A stretch of 30,107 nt of DNA from SG8-41 sp029864385 (GTDB lineage: Bacteria; Pseudomonadota; Gammaproteobacteria; Burkholderiales; SG8-41): assembly GCA_029864385.1 (NCBI GenBank), contig JAOTTL010000020.1:1-30107 (forward strand). The letters are read 5' to 3'. Shown here in pieces: positions 1 through 8,040 of this stretch. Numbering within the stretch: position 1 is the stretch's first letter; each line of letters begins with the position of its first letter. The position numbers and the translations under genes were made by a program. The notes below the pieces were generated by a model, which was given only the letters and a program-made list of their open reading frames with translations, was not told the origin of the DNA and searched no databases.

Positions 1-1048
1 AAAGATTCCAGCCAATGACATGTCCCTCGGACAGCAGTCCGCCCGACGTATTGACGGGCAGTTCGCCACCAATCTCGATGCGCCCGTCCTTGACGAATTC
101 GCGTGCCTCGCCGGGCCCGCAGAAGCCGAAGCGCTCGAGCCCGAACAAAACGAGCGGGCTGAACGCGTCATAGGTGATCAGTGCGTCCACGTCCTTGTTG
201 GTGATGCCGGCCATTTGGTAGGCGTGGAGGTCTTCTTTCGTCGGCTTGTACTTGTAGACTTCCTGCTGCGCGACGCCCAGGCCGGGCAGTGTCAGGTTAT
301 GGAACTGCCGGCCCGCATGCACGCCCTGCATGCCGGAGATGTAGACCGGCGGCTTGCGGCAGTCACGCGCGCGTTCGGCCGAGGTAATGATCAGGCAGGC
401 GCCACCGTCGTTGTTCTGGCAGCAGTCGAACAGGCGCAGCGGCTCGATGATCCAGCGCGACTTCAGGTAGTCCTCGATACTCATTGGATCGCGGCGCACC
501 GAGAGTGGATTGAGGCGAGCGTGCTTGCGAAAAGCAACCGCAATCGGCGCGAGGTCGACATTGCTGCCGCCATACATGTGGAAGTAACGTTGCGCGGCGA
601 TCGCCGCGCCGAACACCGGCCCCAGCGCGCCGTAGGCCGGGCTTTCCCCGTGGGGGCCGAGGCCCTGCCGCCACATCTCGTGGTCCGCGGTCTGCCCGTA
701 GGCCTTGCGCCGGCGGCCGTGCACGATCGCCACGGCCTTGGCCATGCCGGTTGCCACCGCCATCGCGGCATGCTGCAGCATCGGGGCGACAAAACGGCCG
801 TGGCTCCATCCCTGGTAGGCGTAGCGAACGTCGGTGCCGACGGCCTCGAGGAAACGGTCGTAGTCGGATCCGAACGACAGCATGATGATTCCATCGACGT
901 CCTCGCGTTTCAGCCCCGCATCATCGAGGGCCCGTTGATAAGCCTCCACGGCAAGCGAAAGCGGTGTTTGGTCCGGGTAATCGCCGATCAGTAGTCCCGT
1001 GCCGCACACCGCGGTCTTGTCACGAAGGGCTCGCGCGACCTCAGTCAT
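1..1048 (-). CDS. Thiolase-like protein (SCP-x/lipid-transfer type), 5' part only
   Basis: The reading frame opens with ATG at 1048-1046 and stays open to the left edge, giving 349 residues; the end lies outside the window. A GGGAG stretch precedes the start. The N-terminal half is that of the thiolase superfamily, and near the window edge there is an NTSGGLLSEGH segment (His343) that matches the NxxGGxxxxGH block of SCP-x thiolases. The usual nucleophilic cysteine after the first third is not evident: the region around residues 85-92 reads YQGWSHGR instead. Members of this branch often pair with a DUF35 OB-fold protein, and some (the Ltp2 type) are retro-aldolases rather than true thiolases. 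I infer an acyl-CoA C-C bond cleaving role, with substrate unknown. A DUF35 gene may lie beyond position 1, but this cannot be seen. The divergent neighbour is the Bug receptor. Confidence 0.85.
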   Translation of the reverse strand, partial: MTEVARALRDKTAVCGTGLLIGDYPDQTPLSLAVEAYQRALDDAGLKREDVDGIIMLSFGSDYDRFLEAVGTDVRYAYQGWSHGRFVAPMLQHAAMAVATGMAKAVAIVHGRRRKAYGQTADHEMWRQGLGPHGESPAYGALGPVFGAAIAAQRYFHMYGGSNVDLAPIAVAFRKHARLNPLSVRRDPMSIEDYLKSRWIIEPLRLFDCCQNNDGGACLIITSAERARDCRKPPVYISGMQGVHAGRQFHNLTLPGLGVAQQEVYKYKPTKEDLHAYQMAGITNKDVDALITYDAFSPLVLFGLERFGFCGPGEAREFVKDGRIEIGGELPVNTSGGLLSEGHVIGWNL

Positions 1049-1511
1049 TCCTGCACTCCCAAGTTTGAAGTGGCTTGCTGCCGAACGGCAACGCGCCGCA
1101 CTGGACAACAGTCCGGCGCCACGCGCGCAGCATCCACAGAAGTCAGCCAGATGGTAAGCAGCAACTTTACGAGTGTCAAAAGAGGCGCGCCGGCGCCGCA
1201 TCGCCCAGTACGGCGCCATCCTGTGGCTCATGCAGGCGCAAGGCAAGTTGCCGCGGGAAAACGTCGATGAACACCATGCCAAGGATGATCGGGTGACATT
1301 GTGGCCGATCGATTGCCGCAGGAATGTCTACGGGAACCCGGACTCGGGTAACCGGGGCGGGCTGCAAACGTTTTGTCTGGCGGAAAATACGTAGTAAAGT
1401 GCCACCAGGAATTACCAGAAACCAAACCAAACAGGCGTTCGAATCCGGCATCACTTCGGTGATCAGGTGCTGATAGCCGGACCCGTCGTCATCAATTCCT
1501 AGGAGGAAATC
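1049..1511. other. Divergent intergenic region without a recognisable gene
   Basis: This 463-bp gap separates the leftward thiolase-like gene from the rightward Bug receptor, so it should hold both promoters. I found no convincing -35/-10 pair, no repeat of the families seen elsewhere in the window, and no reading frame with protein-like composition. The only clear signal is the AGGAGG ribosome binding site at 1501-1506, six bases before the receptor start. Confidence 0.5.
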
Positions 1512-2489
1512 ATGCATAGCGTTCTCAGCCGTAGTGGTGCAGTTGTCGCGTCGATTCTTTTGGCGCTCTTGTGCGCGACCTCCTTCGCGCAGTCCTTTCC
1601 GAGCAAACCCGTGCGCCTCATCCTGCCGTTCCCGCCCGGTGGACCGAGCGACATCCAGGGACGCGCGCTGGGTACGCAGTTGAGCGAGCAGATCGGGCAG
1701 ACCGTTATTGCTGACAATCGCCCGGGCGTCGGCGGAAATTTCGGGCTCGAGGTAGCGTCCAAAGCCCCGCCCGACGGTTATACGATCGTGCTGTCCTCAC
1801 CTACCGTTGCGATCAGCCCATCGCTTTACAAGCGACTGAATTACAACGCCGACACGGACCTCACCCCGGTGGCACGGATGACCACGATCGAGAACGTGTT
1901 GGTCGTGCACCCCTCGGTGCCGGCCAAATCGTTGAAAGAGTTCGTGAAACTCGCAAGGACCCATAGCGACAAGCTCAACTTCGGCTCCGGCGGCGCGGGC
2001 ACCACCAACCATCTCGCCAACGAGATGCTTCAGCACATCGCCAAGATCAAGATGGTCCATGTGCCGTACAAAGGCGCGACCCGCGCGGCATTGTCTTTGA
2101 TATCCGGAGAGGTGGACGAAGTGGTCGTCTCCGTCCCGTCGGTCATGCCCTACATCAAGGCCGGAAGAGTTCGCCCCCTGGCGGTACTCTCGAAACAGCG
2201 CGTGCCCCAGCTGCCCGACGTGCCAACGGGCATCGAAGCCGGCTACGAGGGTCTCACGATCTCAATCTGGTACGGCATATACGCCCCGGCAGGTACACCG
2301 CGTAGCATCGTGATGCGTCTGAATGAGGAAATTACGAAGGCATTGCAGTCGCCCACCTTGAAGAAAAGGCTGGTAAACCTGGGCATCCAACCGTGGCCGG
2401 GCTCCCCGGAGGATCTGGCGAGCCTGGTGAGCAGCGAGAAAAAGCGCTTTGCGGCCTTGATCAAGGCTGCCGGCATCAGTAAACGTTGA
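1512..2489 (+). CDS. Bug-family (TTT) extracytoplasmic solute receptor
   Basis: The 325-residue product has a classic Sec signal peptide (hydrophobic stretch to about residue 24, cleavage near TSFAQS) followed by the hallmarks of the Bug/TctC family: FPSKPVRLILPFPPGG, DNRPGVGGN, a YKG motif near residue 195 and a Y(G/A)PAGTP segment near residue 255. Bug proteins bind small carboxylates or related anions in the periplasm for tripartite tricarboxylate transporters, and are hugely expanded in Burkholderiales. An AGGAGG site at 1501-1506 fixes the ATG at 1512. No TctA/TctB membrane genes are present, so this is an orphan receptor, as is common in the family. The TauD dioxygenase starts 16 bp downstream, which suggests one operon and a shared substrate; that link is inference. 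Confidence 0.95.
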   Translation: MHSVLSRSGAVVASILLALLCATSFAQSFPSKPVRLILPFPPGGPSDIQGRALGTQLSEQIGQTVIADNRPGVGGNFGLEVASKAPPDGYTIVLSSPTVAISPSLYKRLNYNADTDLTPVARMTTIENVLVVHPSVPAKSLKEFVKLARTHSDKLNFGSGGAGTTNHLANEMLQHIAKIKMVHVPYKGATRAALSLISGEVDEVVVSVPSVMPYIKAGRVRPLAVLSKQRVPQLPDVPTGIEAGYEGLTISIWYGIYAPAGTPRSIVMRLNEEITKALQSPTLKKRLVNLGIQPWPGSPEDLASLVSSEKKRFAALIKAAGISKR

Positions 2490-2505
2490 TCGATTCTCTT
2501 TGCGT

Positions 2506-3552
2506 ATGAACAACGCTTTGCCAGGATCCCAACGCGAAGTCATCACCAGCTCCGGCGCCTGGATCGGCCCCTATATTCAGCACGACGACGCCTGTATCTA
2601 CCGCGTAGACGCGGCGTCCGTGAAGGAGATCGAAGCGGCGCTTGCGCATGCGAAGCGTCTTGGCGCGAGGATTCCGTTCGCCGCGGACGCCTTTCCGCTG
2701 CCACGCTTTTCCGCCGAACTCGACCGCATCCTGGAGGAAGTCGAGAACGGGCGGGGCTTCACTCTCGTGCGCGGCATCCCGCGCGATCGCTACACCGACG
2801 AGGAATGCGAGATCATCTACTGGGGCCTGGGCGTGCATCTTGGCAACCCGGTGTCGCAGAACGCTCGAGGACACCTTCTGGGTCACGTGCGTGACGAAGG
2901 CCGGATTCAAGCCGACCCCAGCGCCCGCGCCTATCAGACCAACGAGCGCATGGATTTCCACACTGACATGCTGCCCGTGGACGTGCTCGGGTTGTTCTGT
3001 CTGCGCACCGCCAAGTCCGGCGGCGCGAGCAAGCTCGTGAGCGCGCTTACCATACACAATGTATTGCGCGACGAGCGCCCCGATCTGCTGGAGGCGCTCT
3101 ACGGCACGTTCCATGTCGATTGGCGCGGCGAGGAGCCCGCAGGCGAAAAGCCCTGGTTCACGCTGCCCATGTTCAGCGAGCGCGACGGCCGGGTAACTAC
3201 GCGGATCAACAGCCTGCCGTATTACGATTCCGCCGCGCGTCATGGCGAGCAATACCGGCCCACAGCCACCCAGCGCGAGGCCCTCGAAAGAGTTCAGGAG
3301 ATCGCCAACCGCCCCGAGTTGATGCTCAGCATGGATTTTCAGGAAGGCGACATTCAGCTCATCAACAACCACATCCTGCTGCACGCGCGGGAGGGCTACG
3401 AGGACTACCCGGAACCCGGGCGCGAACGGCATCTGCTGCGCATGTGGATCGCCGTCGATGACGATCGGCGCCGTCCGCTTTCCGATTCCCTCGCGAGCCG
3501 CTATCGCTGGGTGCGTGAGGGAGGAATTCCCCTTAAGGCCGCAAACAAGTGA
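2506..3552 (+). CDS. TauD/TfdA-family Fe(II)/2-oxoglutarate dioxygenase
   Basis: The 348-residue protein has the facial triad of the TauD family: His152-Thr-Asp154 in DFHTDMLP and distal His293 in LLHAREGYED, followed by Arg312 in RHLLRMWIA, the usual 2-oxoglutarate carboxylate ligand. It should hydroxylate an organic substrate with O2 and 2-oxoglutarate, in the cytoplasm. The frame is also open from a TTG at 2500, but ATG 2506 is preferred. No strong Shine-Dalgarno is visible, and translation may be coupled to the receptor gene ending at 2489. The sequence does not reveal whether the substrate is a taurine-like sulfonate, a phenoxy acid or something else. The gene ends against palindromic repeat element A1 with no separate terminator. 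Confidence 0.93.
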   Translation: MNNALPGSQREVITSSGAWIGPYIQHDDACIYRVDAASVKEIEAALAHAKRLGARIPFAADAFPLPRFSAELDRILEEVENGRGFTLVRGIPRDRYTDEECEIIYWGLGVHLGNPVSQNARGHLLGHVRDEGRIQADPSARAYQTNERMDFHTDMLPVDVLGLFCLRTAKSGGASKLVSALTIHNVLRDERPDLLEALYGTFHVDWRGEEPAGEKPWFTLPMFSERDGRVTTRINSLPYYDSAARHGEQYRPTATQREALERVQEIANRPELMLSMDFQEGDIQLINNHILLHAREGYEDYPEPGRERHLLRMWIAVDDDRRRPLSDSLASRYRWVREGGIPLKAANK

Positions 3553-3677
3553 CGAGAAATGGTGATGAGAGACGGTGATGAAGAGCGCTCTCGGAGGATG
3601 GACGCGATCCGTCCCTCTTGTCGCTACGTATAAGTACTCATCACCATTAATCATCACCAATATCCATCACCAATTCC
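3553..3677. repeat. Palindromic GGTGATG/CATCACC element A1
   Basis: The left arm (about 3557-3583) holds ATGGTGATGA and CGGTGATGA units. The right arm (about 3636-3672) holds TCATCACCA repeated three times. The arms are imperfect inverted repeats. The centre contains a second hairpin, GGACG/CCGTCC (about 3599-3614). The element fills the whole gap between the convergent dioxygenase and GGDEF genes. There is no T-tract, so it is not a standard intrinsic terminator, though a long stem could still block transcription from both sides. Confidence 0.8.
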
Positions 3678-4247
3678 TCAGTGCACGCTGGACTCCGCCG
3701 GCCGCGACGTCGGAAAGAACTGCAGGTTGATGCTCAACTCGGCGCACGTGGCCCGTTCTCCGAGCTTCACGGGCTCCGCTAGCGCGGCCTGTACTTTCTG
3801 CTTCACCCGCTCTGCATTTTCCGGTAACACCAGGTCTTCGAGGATCACCGCGAACTTCTCGTGATCGACGCGGGCAACGGTGTCGGTTTTTCGCACGCAG
3901 TCCGTCAGGCGCATGGCGACCTGCTTGAGCGTCTCTTCGGCATCTTGCTTGCTCAACGCACCGGCGGCCACGCTCTTCGCGAGCGGCAGGTAGACGGACA
4001 TCACCGCGAAGATCTTCTTGTTCCGGCCGGCCCTTGCCCGGGCCATGGCGAAGCGCACGCCGTAGGCACCGCCGCTCAGCAGGCCGGTGAGCGGATCGTA
4101 GATCGCAGAAGCGGGCGGCTCCGGGTGGCGGCTGTCGTCATTGCGCAGCTTGCGCAGCTCCTTCGTCAGCCAGCGAATGTCGGCCTGGGCCTGCGACGGA
4201 TAGGTGGGTATACGGTCCTCGATTTCCGCGAGCTCGATCTCTATCAC
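3678..4247 (-). CDS. Degenerate GGDEF-domain protein
   Basis: The 189-residue protein starts at a GTG (4247-4245) preceded by GAAGGGGAA. Residues 1-40 are a charged, probably helical or coiled-coil leader. Then YDPLTGLLSGGAYGVRF matches the start of a diguanylate cyclase domain, and ARVDHEKFAVILEDL matches the active-site hairpin. The five-residue signature reads DHEKF (128-132) in place of GGDEF, so the GTP-binding glycines and the catalytic metal-binding acidic pattern are lost. The domain is also shorter than a full one (about 160 residues) at its C-terminus. It has no membrane segment or obvious receiver domain. I infer a non-catalytic GGDEF fold, perhaps a binding or scaffolding partner. 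The flanks are repeat elements A1 and A2. Confidence 0.8.
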   Translation of the reverse strand: MIEIELAEIEDRIPTYPSQAQADIRWLTKELRKLRNDDSRHPEPPASAIYDPLTGLLSGGAYGVRFAMARARAGRNKKIFAVMSVYLPLAKSVAAGALSKQDAEETLKQVAMRLTDCVRKTDTVARVDHEKFAVILEDLVLPENAERVKQKVQAALAEPVKLGERATCAELSINLQFFPTSRPAESSVH

Positions 4248-4263
4248 TTTTTTCCCCTTCGGT

Positions 4264-4402
4264 GAGGAAGAAATGGTGATGAATGATGGTGATGATTACT
4301 AGTGATCCTAAAGGGTGATGGAAACTGCGAGCCGGCTAATGCGGCTTACCCATCACCAGTTCTCATCACCACTTTCCATCACCAGTTCTCATCACTCTTT
4401 TC
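4264..4402. repeat. Palindromic GGTGATG/CATCACC element A2
   Basis: The left arm (about 4271-4323) carries ATGGTGATGA, ATGGTGATGA and GGGTGATGG units. The right arm (about 4349-4397) carries four CATCACC/TCATCAC units. The centre has a small AGCCG/CGGCT hairpin. It sits between two codirectional minus-strand genes (upstream of the GGDEF gene and downstream of the YciI gene). Confidence 0.8.
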
Positions 4403-4409
4403 GGCCCGG

Positions 4410-4712
4410 TCAGGCGCCTTCGGCTGCCCCGGGATTCCACTGGCCCCTGCGCATGCGCGTAATCGTTATGCTTTTGAACACGCCGTTCTGCGTGAACGGG
4501 TCGCCATCCGAAAAGGCCTTCGCCTCGGCTCGGCTGTTTACATGGACGACAAACAGGCTGCCAATCGCTTCCTTGCCGTCGTCGGTCTGTGTCGCACCCG
4601 CGAGCACGAGTATGCCTTTCTGGCTTTGCAGGTAATCGCGGTGGGGCTGCAGAACCTTCTCACGGATCGCTGCGGTGTTCGGTTGGTCTGTGCACGAAAC
4701 GGCCCAAAGCAT
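4410..4712 (-). CDS. YciI-like protein
   Basis: The 100-residue product matches the YciI fold (a small ferredoxin-like alpha/beta protein). It opens MLWAVSCTDQP, continues with REKVLQPHRDYLQ (the conserved family histidine), and has the GSLFVVHVNSRAEAKAFSDGDPF stretch in two parts that is typical of the family C-terminal half. The ATG at 4712 follows GGGGAG at good spacing. YciI proteins act as small stand-alone enzymes or as dimeric binding modules, and the exact reaction is usually unknown. It may be cotranscribed with the GGDEF gene, although element A2 lies between them. Confidence 0.9.
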   Translation of the reverse strand: MLWAVSCTDQPNTAAIREKVLQPHRDYLQSQKGILVLAGATQTDDGKEAIGSLFVVHVNSRAEAKAFSDGDPFTQNGVFKSITITRMRRGQWNPGAAEGA

Positions 4713-4821
4713 TGTGAGTCTCCCCTTGGTGGTTGTTCTTCAGGTGCTGGACACTGCGCATCGTAGCCCAAGAAGCGGCGCCTGACGAACTCTGCTAGGC
4801 TTGGAGCAGGAGATTCCCGCC

Positions 4822-5889
4822 GTGAGCAGCGACCCGAGGACAACAGCCAGCCAACACGAGATCGTCGATCTGCGCTCGGACACCCTGACCCAGCCGACCG
4901 CGGAGATGCGCGCGGCGATGATGGCGGCCGAAGTTGGAGACGATGTCTACGGGGAAGACCCGACGGCCCGGGCGCTCGAGGAGGAAACTGCGGCGACACT
5001 GGGCAAGGAGTCGGCCGTCTTCACGCCCTCCGGCACCATGGCCAACCAGATCGCGATCCTGTTGCACACGCGGCCGGGCGACTCCGTTATTTGCGAGGAG
5101 GGCGCGCACGTCTACCTCTACGAAGCGGGCGGAGGCGCTGCCCTGGCCGGGGTGCAGTTCGACCTCGTGCCCCTCCCCGAGCGCATGTCCGATCCCGCCG
5201 TCGAGGCGCGCTGCCGCAGAGAGGAGCTCCACGCTGCGACGACGACCTTGCTGTGCGTCGAGAACACTCACAACCGTGCTGCCGGACGGGTGCTCACCGC
5301 GCGCGAGATGACCCGTATCGCGGCCAAGGCACATGCCTTGGGGCTGCGCGCCCACTGCGACGGGGCACGCCTCTGGAACGCCGCGGTCGCGGCGGGCGAG
5401 GCGGAGCGCGATCTCGTCGCGGGTTTCGACACCGTTGCGGTGTGTTTCTCGAAGGGGCTCGGCGCCCCGGTCGGCTCGGCGGTCGCCGGCACGGCTGAGG
5501 CGATGGCTCGCGCCCGCAAGCTGCGCAAGCGGCTGGGCGGCGGGATGCGCCAAGCCGGCGTGCTCGCCGCGGCGGCGCTCTTCGGCCTGCGCGCGCGGTC
5601 GCGCCTCGCGGAGGATCATCGCCGCGCCGCGATGCTCGCGCGCGGCTTACGGGGCCTCTCTGCGCCGGGACGCGCAATCGACGTGCAGATCTCCGACCTG
5701 CCCACCAACATGGTGTACTGGCGGCTGCAGGACGTCGATGGCGATGCGCTGGTGTTGGCGTTCGCTCGGCGCGGCGTGCGCTTGCTGCACGTCGGCGGCG
5801 GCTGGCTGCGGGCCGTTACGCACCTCGGGATCACCGACGCCGGCATCGCGCGTGCACTCGACTGCGCGCACGATGTGTGCCAAGCGTAG
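4822..5889 (+). CDS. ltaE: Low-specificity threonine aldolase (PLP-dependent)
   Basis: The 355-residue protein is a fold-type I PLP enzyme of the threonine aldolase family: DLRSDTLTQPT near the N-terminus, GDDVYGEDPT, FTPSGTMANQIA, the HCDGARLWNAA block, and the Schiff-base lysine in CFSKGLGAPVGS (Lys211). It cleaves threonine or allo-threonine to glycine and acetaldehyde, and often accepts other beta-hydroxy amino acids. I chose GTG 4822 because AGGAG lies about 11 bp upstream; the frame is open from TTG 4801, which would include that site. Its stop is six bases from the stop of the convergent M24 gene, so the two transcripts must overlap or end inside each other. Confidence 0.95.
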   Translation: MSSDPRTTASQHEIVDLRSDTLTQPTAEMRAAMMAAEVGDDVYGEDPTARALEEETAATLGKESAVFTPSGTMANQIAILLHTRPGDSVICEEGAHVYLYEAGGGAALAGVQFDLVPLPERMSDPAVEARCRREELHAATTTLLCVENTHNRAAGRVLTAREMTRIAAKAHALGLRAHCDGARLWNAAVAAGEAERDLVAGFDTVAVCFSKGLGAPVGSAVAGTAEAMARARKLRKRLGGGMRQAGVLAAAALFGLRARSRLAEDHRRAAMLARGLRGLSAPGRAIDVQISDLPTNMVYWRLQDVDGDALVLAFARRGVRLLHVGGGWLRAVTHLGITDAGIARALDCAHDVCQA

Positions 5890-5895
5890 CGCGCG

Positions 5896-7131
5896 TTACT
5901 TGACGTAGAGGCGGCGCGGACACACCGACACGTCCCCTATCACCTCGCAGCCGCTCGTGGTGGTGCGCACCTGCTCGCTCGATCCGATGTAGCCGATGCC
6001 GGGCAGGAAAACGTGCATCGGGCAGTGGAACACCTGGCCCGACTCAATGACGAGCGGATTGCCGGGCGTGAGCGAGAGGATCCCGGCGTCCGTCCAGCGT
6101 TCGTTGGCCATGTACCCGGTGCGGTGCTGGATCTCGAAGCCTTTCGCGGTGATATAGTCGCGTGCCACCGCGTCCACGTCGTGCGCCGTGCGGCCCGGCG
6201 CCAGCACCTTTACCATGCGGTCAAACGCTTCGTGCACCACATCTAGCGCCTCGCGCACACGTTGCGGCGGCTCGCCGATCCACGCGGTGCGGATAATGCA
6301 TCCCACGTAGGTCTTCACGAAGATCCCCGGCTCCAGCCAGATCCCGTCGCCGCGGGCGACGCGCCGCTTCTTGCGCTCCGCCGGCGTCCGGATGACATGC
6401 ATGTGCAGCATGTGCTCGCCGACCTGGCACACGGTGGCGCCCGTCGCGGAGTAAAAGTATTCTTCGCCCAGCCGTTTCTCGTGCCCTTGGCACAGGTGCA
6501 TGACGACGTCCCACTCGCTCCAGCCCGGCTCCAGCGCTTCTATGGTCTCGGCCAGCGCGGCGCGGTTGACGTCGTTCGCGCGGCGCACGCACGCGAGTTC
6601 CAGCTCGGAGCGGCGCATGCGGGCCCCTTCGACGCGAAAATCCACCAGGCGGGCCTTCGGCAGCAGCTCCTGCAGCCGCCTGTAGTCCTCAACCGGCGTC
6701 ACCCGGAGGTTCACGCCGATGCACTTCTCCGCGAGCCCCAGCCGCTCGAGGGTTTTGGCCGTGTAGAGCACCGGGTCGTAGGGGTTGATGGGGCCTTCAT
6801 CCGGGTACTCGACCCAATGCTTCACGATGGACGAGCAGCGGTGCGTTGTGGCCTCCAGCCGGCGCACGATGCCTACGGTCTCGCCGTCCCACACGACGAG
6901 CCACTGCGGGCTCTCCGCGCTGTAGTAGTCCACCCGCGTGCCGGTCAGCCATGAAAAATCCCGCGGCATGGTCACGATCGCGGCGTCCACGCCCTTCAGA
7001 GCCATCTGGCCCCGCACGCGCCGGAGCCGATCTGCGTACTCCTCGGGCGAAAACGGCAGCTCGTAGTTCACCATCGAGTACAGGGTGTCCGGCGAATGCG
7101 CCTCGCTGTTTACAAAGCTATGTGTTGTCAT
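5896..7131 (-). CDS. M24 family protein, creatinase/ectoine hydrolase-like, metal ligands missing
   Basis: The 411-residue protein has the two-domain M24 layout: an N-terminal creatinase domain (FSPEEYADRLRRVRGQM, then MPRDFSWLTGTR) and a C-terminal pita-bread domain (MRRSELELACVRRAND, GDGIWLEPGIF, GYMANERWTD). The five metal ligands of aminopeptidase members are largely absent: the second aspartate region reads VGCIIRTAW, the His block reads HRTGYMAN, and the first glutamate block reads FHCPMHVFLPG. This resembles creatinase, a metal-free C-N hydrolase. I infer hydrolysis of a small amide, guanidino or cyclic amino compound rather than a peptide. GAGGTGAAG precedes the ATG at 7131. It is divergent from the RidA-like gene. 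Confidence 0.88.
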   Translation of the reverse strand: MTTHSFVNSEAHSPDTLYSMVNYELPFSPEEYADRLRRVRGQMALKGVDAAIVTMPRDFSWLTGTRVDYYSAESPQWLVVWDGETVGIVRRLEATTHRCSSIVKHWVEYPDEGPINPYDPVLYTAKTLERLGLAEKCIGVNLRVTPVEDYRRLQELLPKARLVDFRVEGARMRRSELELACVRRANDVNRAALAETIEALEPGWSEWDVVMHLCQGHEKRLGEEYFYSATGATVCQVGEHMLHMHVIRTPAERKKRRVARGDGIWLEPGIFVKTYVGCIIRTAWIGEPPQRVREALDVVHEAFDRMVKVLAPGRTAHDVDAVARDYITAKGFEIQHRTGYMANERWTDAGILSLTPGNPLVIESGQVFHCPMHVFLPGIGYIGSSEQVRTTTSGCEVIGDVSVCPRRLYVK

Positions 7132-7195
7132 CGCATCTTCACCTCGTCAAATCCGCGCTGCTCACAGGCCCTTGCGAAACTGGTTAAGCCATCCG

Positions 7196-7234
7196 GCCGT
7201 CTTTAGACGGCTTCTTGCTTCTTCTAGCAGCAAG
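7196..7234. promoter_or_regulatory. Two consecutive hairpins in a divergent intergenic region
   Basis: GCCGTC/GACGGC (7196-7201 and 7206-7211, loop TTTA) is followed at once by CTTGCT/AGCAAG (7214-7219 and 7229-7234). They lie between the M24 gene (leftward) and the RidA-like gene (rightward). The first hairpin is followed on the plus strand by a T-rich but interrupted run. A role as terminator, operator or leader structure is not decided. Confidence 0.35.
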
Positions 7235-7266
7235 TCGGGCCTCTCCACTCCAGTCCAAAATCGCGA

Positions 7267-7295
7267 TTGTCCGGCACGGCACCGTCTTGCATACT
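7267..7295 (+). promoter_or_regulatory. Candidate sigma-70 promoter for the RidA-like gene
   Basis: TTGTCC (7267-7272) and CATACT (7290-7295) are separated by 17 bp, each matching four of six consensus bases. The pair would give a leader of roughly 120 nt before the ATG at 7425. This is a pattern match only. Confidence 0.35.
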
Positions 7296-7424
7296 AGCTC
7301 AAAAGCCGGCGTGCCATGATCCACCCGCTTCGAGCATGCGTGACGCGCAGAGAGGTTGTTTCTGCTTCCAACAAGCACCTAATCCCTTGTTTTGACCTCC
7401 GATCGGAGCACCTGGAGCAACATC

Positions 7425-7814
7425 ATGGAAAAGAAATTCTATCCGGGGGACTGGCAGCAGCAGCGCGCGTTCTCGTCGGCCGTGATGACGAAGGGCGGGC
7501 GCATCATCTGGGTGGCCGGTCACGGTGGCACGCACGGCACCGACCAGGCCCTTGATGGCGACTTCGACGGCCAGTCGCGCCAGGCTTTCAGAAATCTGGC
7601 CGCGACGCTCGCGCAGGCAGACGGTAAGCTTTCCGACATTGTCACGATGACGGTCTTCATCATCGACGCGCGATACGGCGACCGCTTCATCGAGATCCGC
7701 AAGGAGTTCTTCCCGGACGCAAAGTATCCGGCAAGCGCGCTCATTACCGTCGCCGGCTTGGCGCGGCCCAACATGATGGTCGAGATCCAGTGCGTGGCCG
7801 TCGTTCCGGAGTGA
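7425..7814 (+). CDS. RidA/YjgF-family protein lacking the catalytic arginine
   Basis: The 129-residue product has family length and pattern: QADGKLSDIVTMTVFI, then FFPDAKYPASALITVAGLA, then MMVEIQCVAV at the end. In enamine/imine deaminase RidA, the arginine of the PARS motif contacts the substrate carboxylate. Here that motif reads PASA (Ser104 at the Arg position), while the conserved Glu120 is kept. The protein is therefore likely one of the non-RidA YjgF subfamilies with a different substrate. ATG 7425 is chosen because GGAG lies eight bases upstream; the frame is open from a TTG at 7392. It is divergently arranged with the creatinase-like gene, and YjgF proteins often accompany such amidase-type pathways. 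Confidence 0.9.
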   Translation: MEKKFYPGDWQQQRAFSSAVMTKGGRIIWVAGHGGTHGTDQALDGDFDGQSRQAFRNLAATLAQADGKLSDIVTMTVFIIDARYGDRFIEIRKEFFPDAKYPASALITVAGLARPNMMVEIQCVAVVPE

Positions 7815-7821
7815 AATACAT

Positions 7822-8005
7822 CGTGACGGGTGATGGGTGATGGGTGATGGGTGATGCTACGTTAGATTCGATCTACTCGATTCACGATTTACGATTTACG
7901 ATTTACGATCATTGATCTGCGTTTATCTGCGTTTATCTGCGGCTAATTCTGGGTTCTGCATGGGACGCGATTTACGTTTCACGTTTCACGCCTCCAGGAT
8001 TATGA
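7822..8005. repeat. Mixed 7-nt tandem block with long repeat D1
   Basis: The block starts with four TGATGGG-type 7-mers (about 7824-7856), continues with GATTTAC 7-mers (about 7880-7909), then a 10-nt GTTTATCTGC tandem running into a unique tail, and ends with GTTTCAC 7-mers (about 7974-7990). Positions 7921-7960 reappear, inverted and identical over 40 bp, at 19033-19072. No gene is present in this gap. Confidence 0.85.
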
Positions 8006-8040
8006 CGTAATCTAACCTTGGCCACTCACAGGAGTTTGTC

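Noticed and set aside
1173..1394. 73-codon plus-strand frame in the thiolase/receptor gap
   Set aside because: No ribosome binding site and no recognisable pattern; overlapped by equally long frames on both strands.
2476..3660. Long minus-strand frame of 394 codons
   Set aside because: It is the shadow of the TauD dioxygenase on the other strand, whose active-site motifs decide the true frame.
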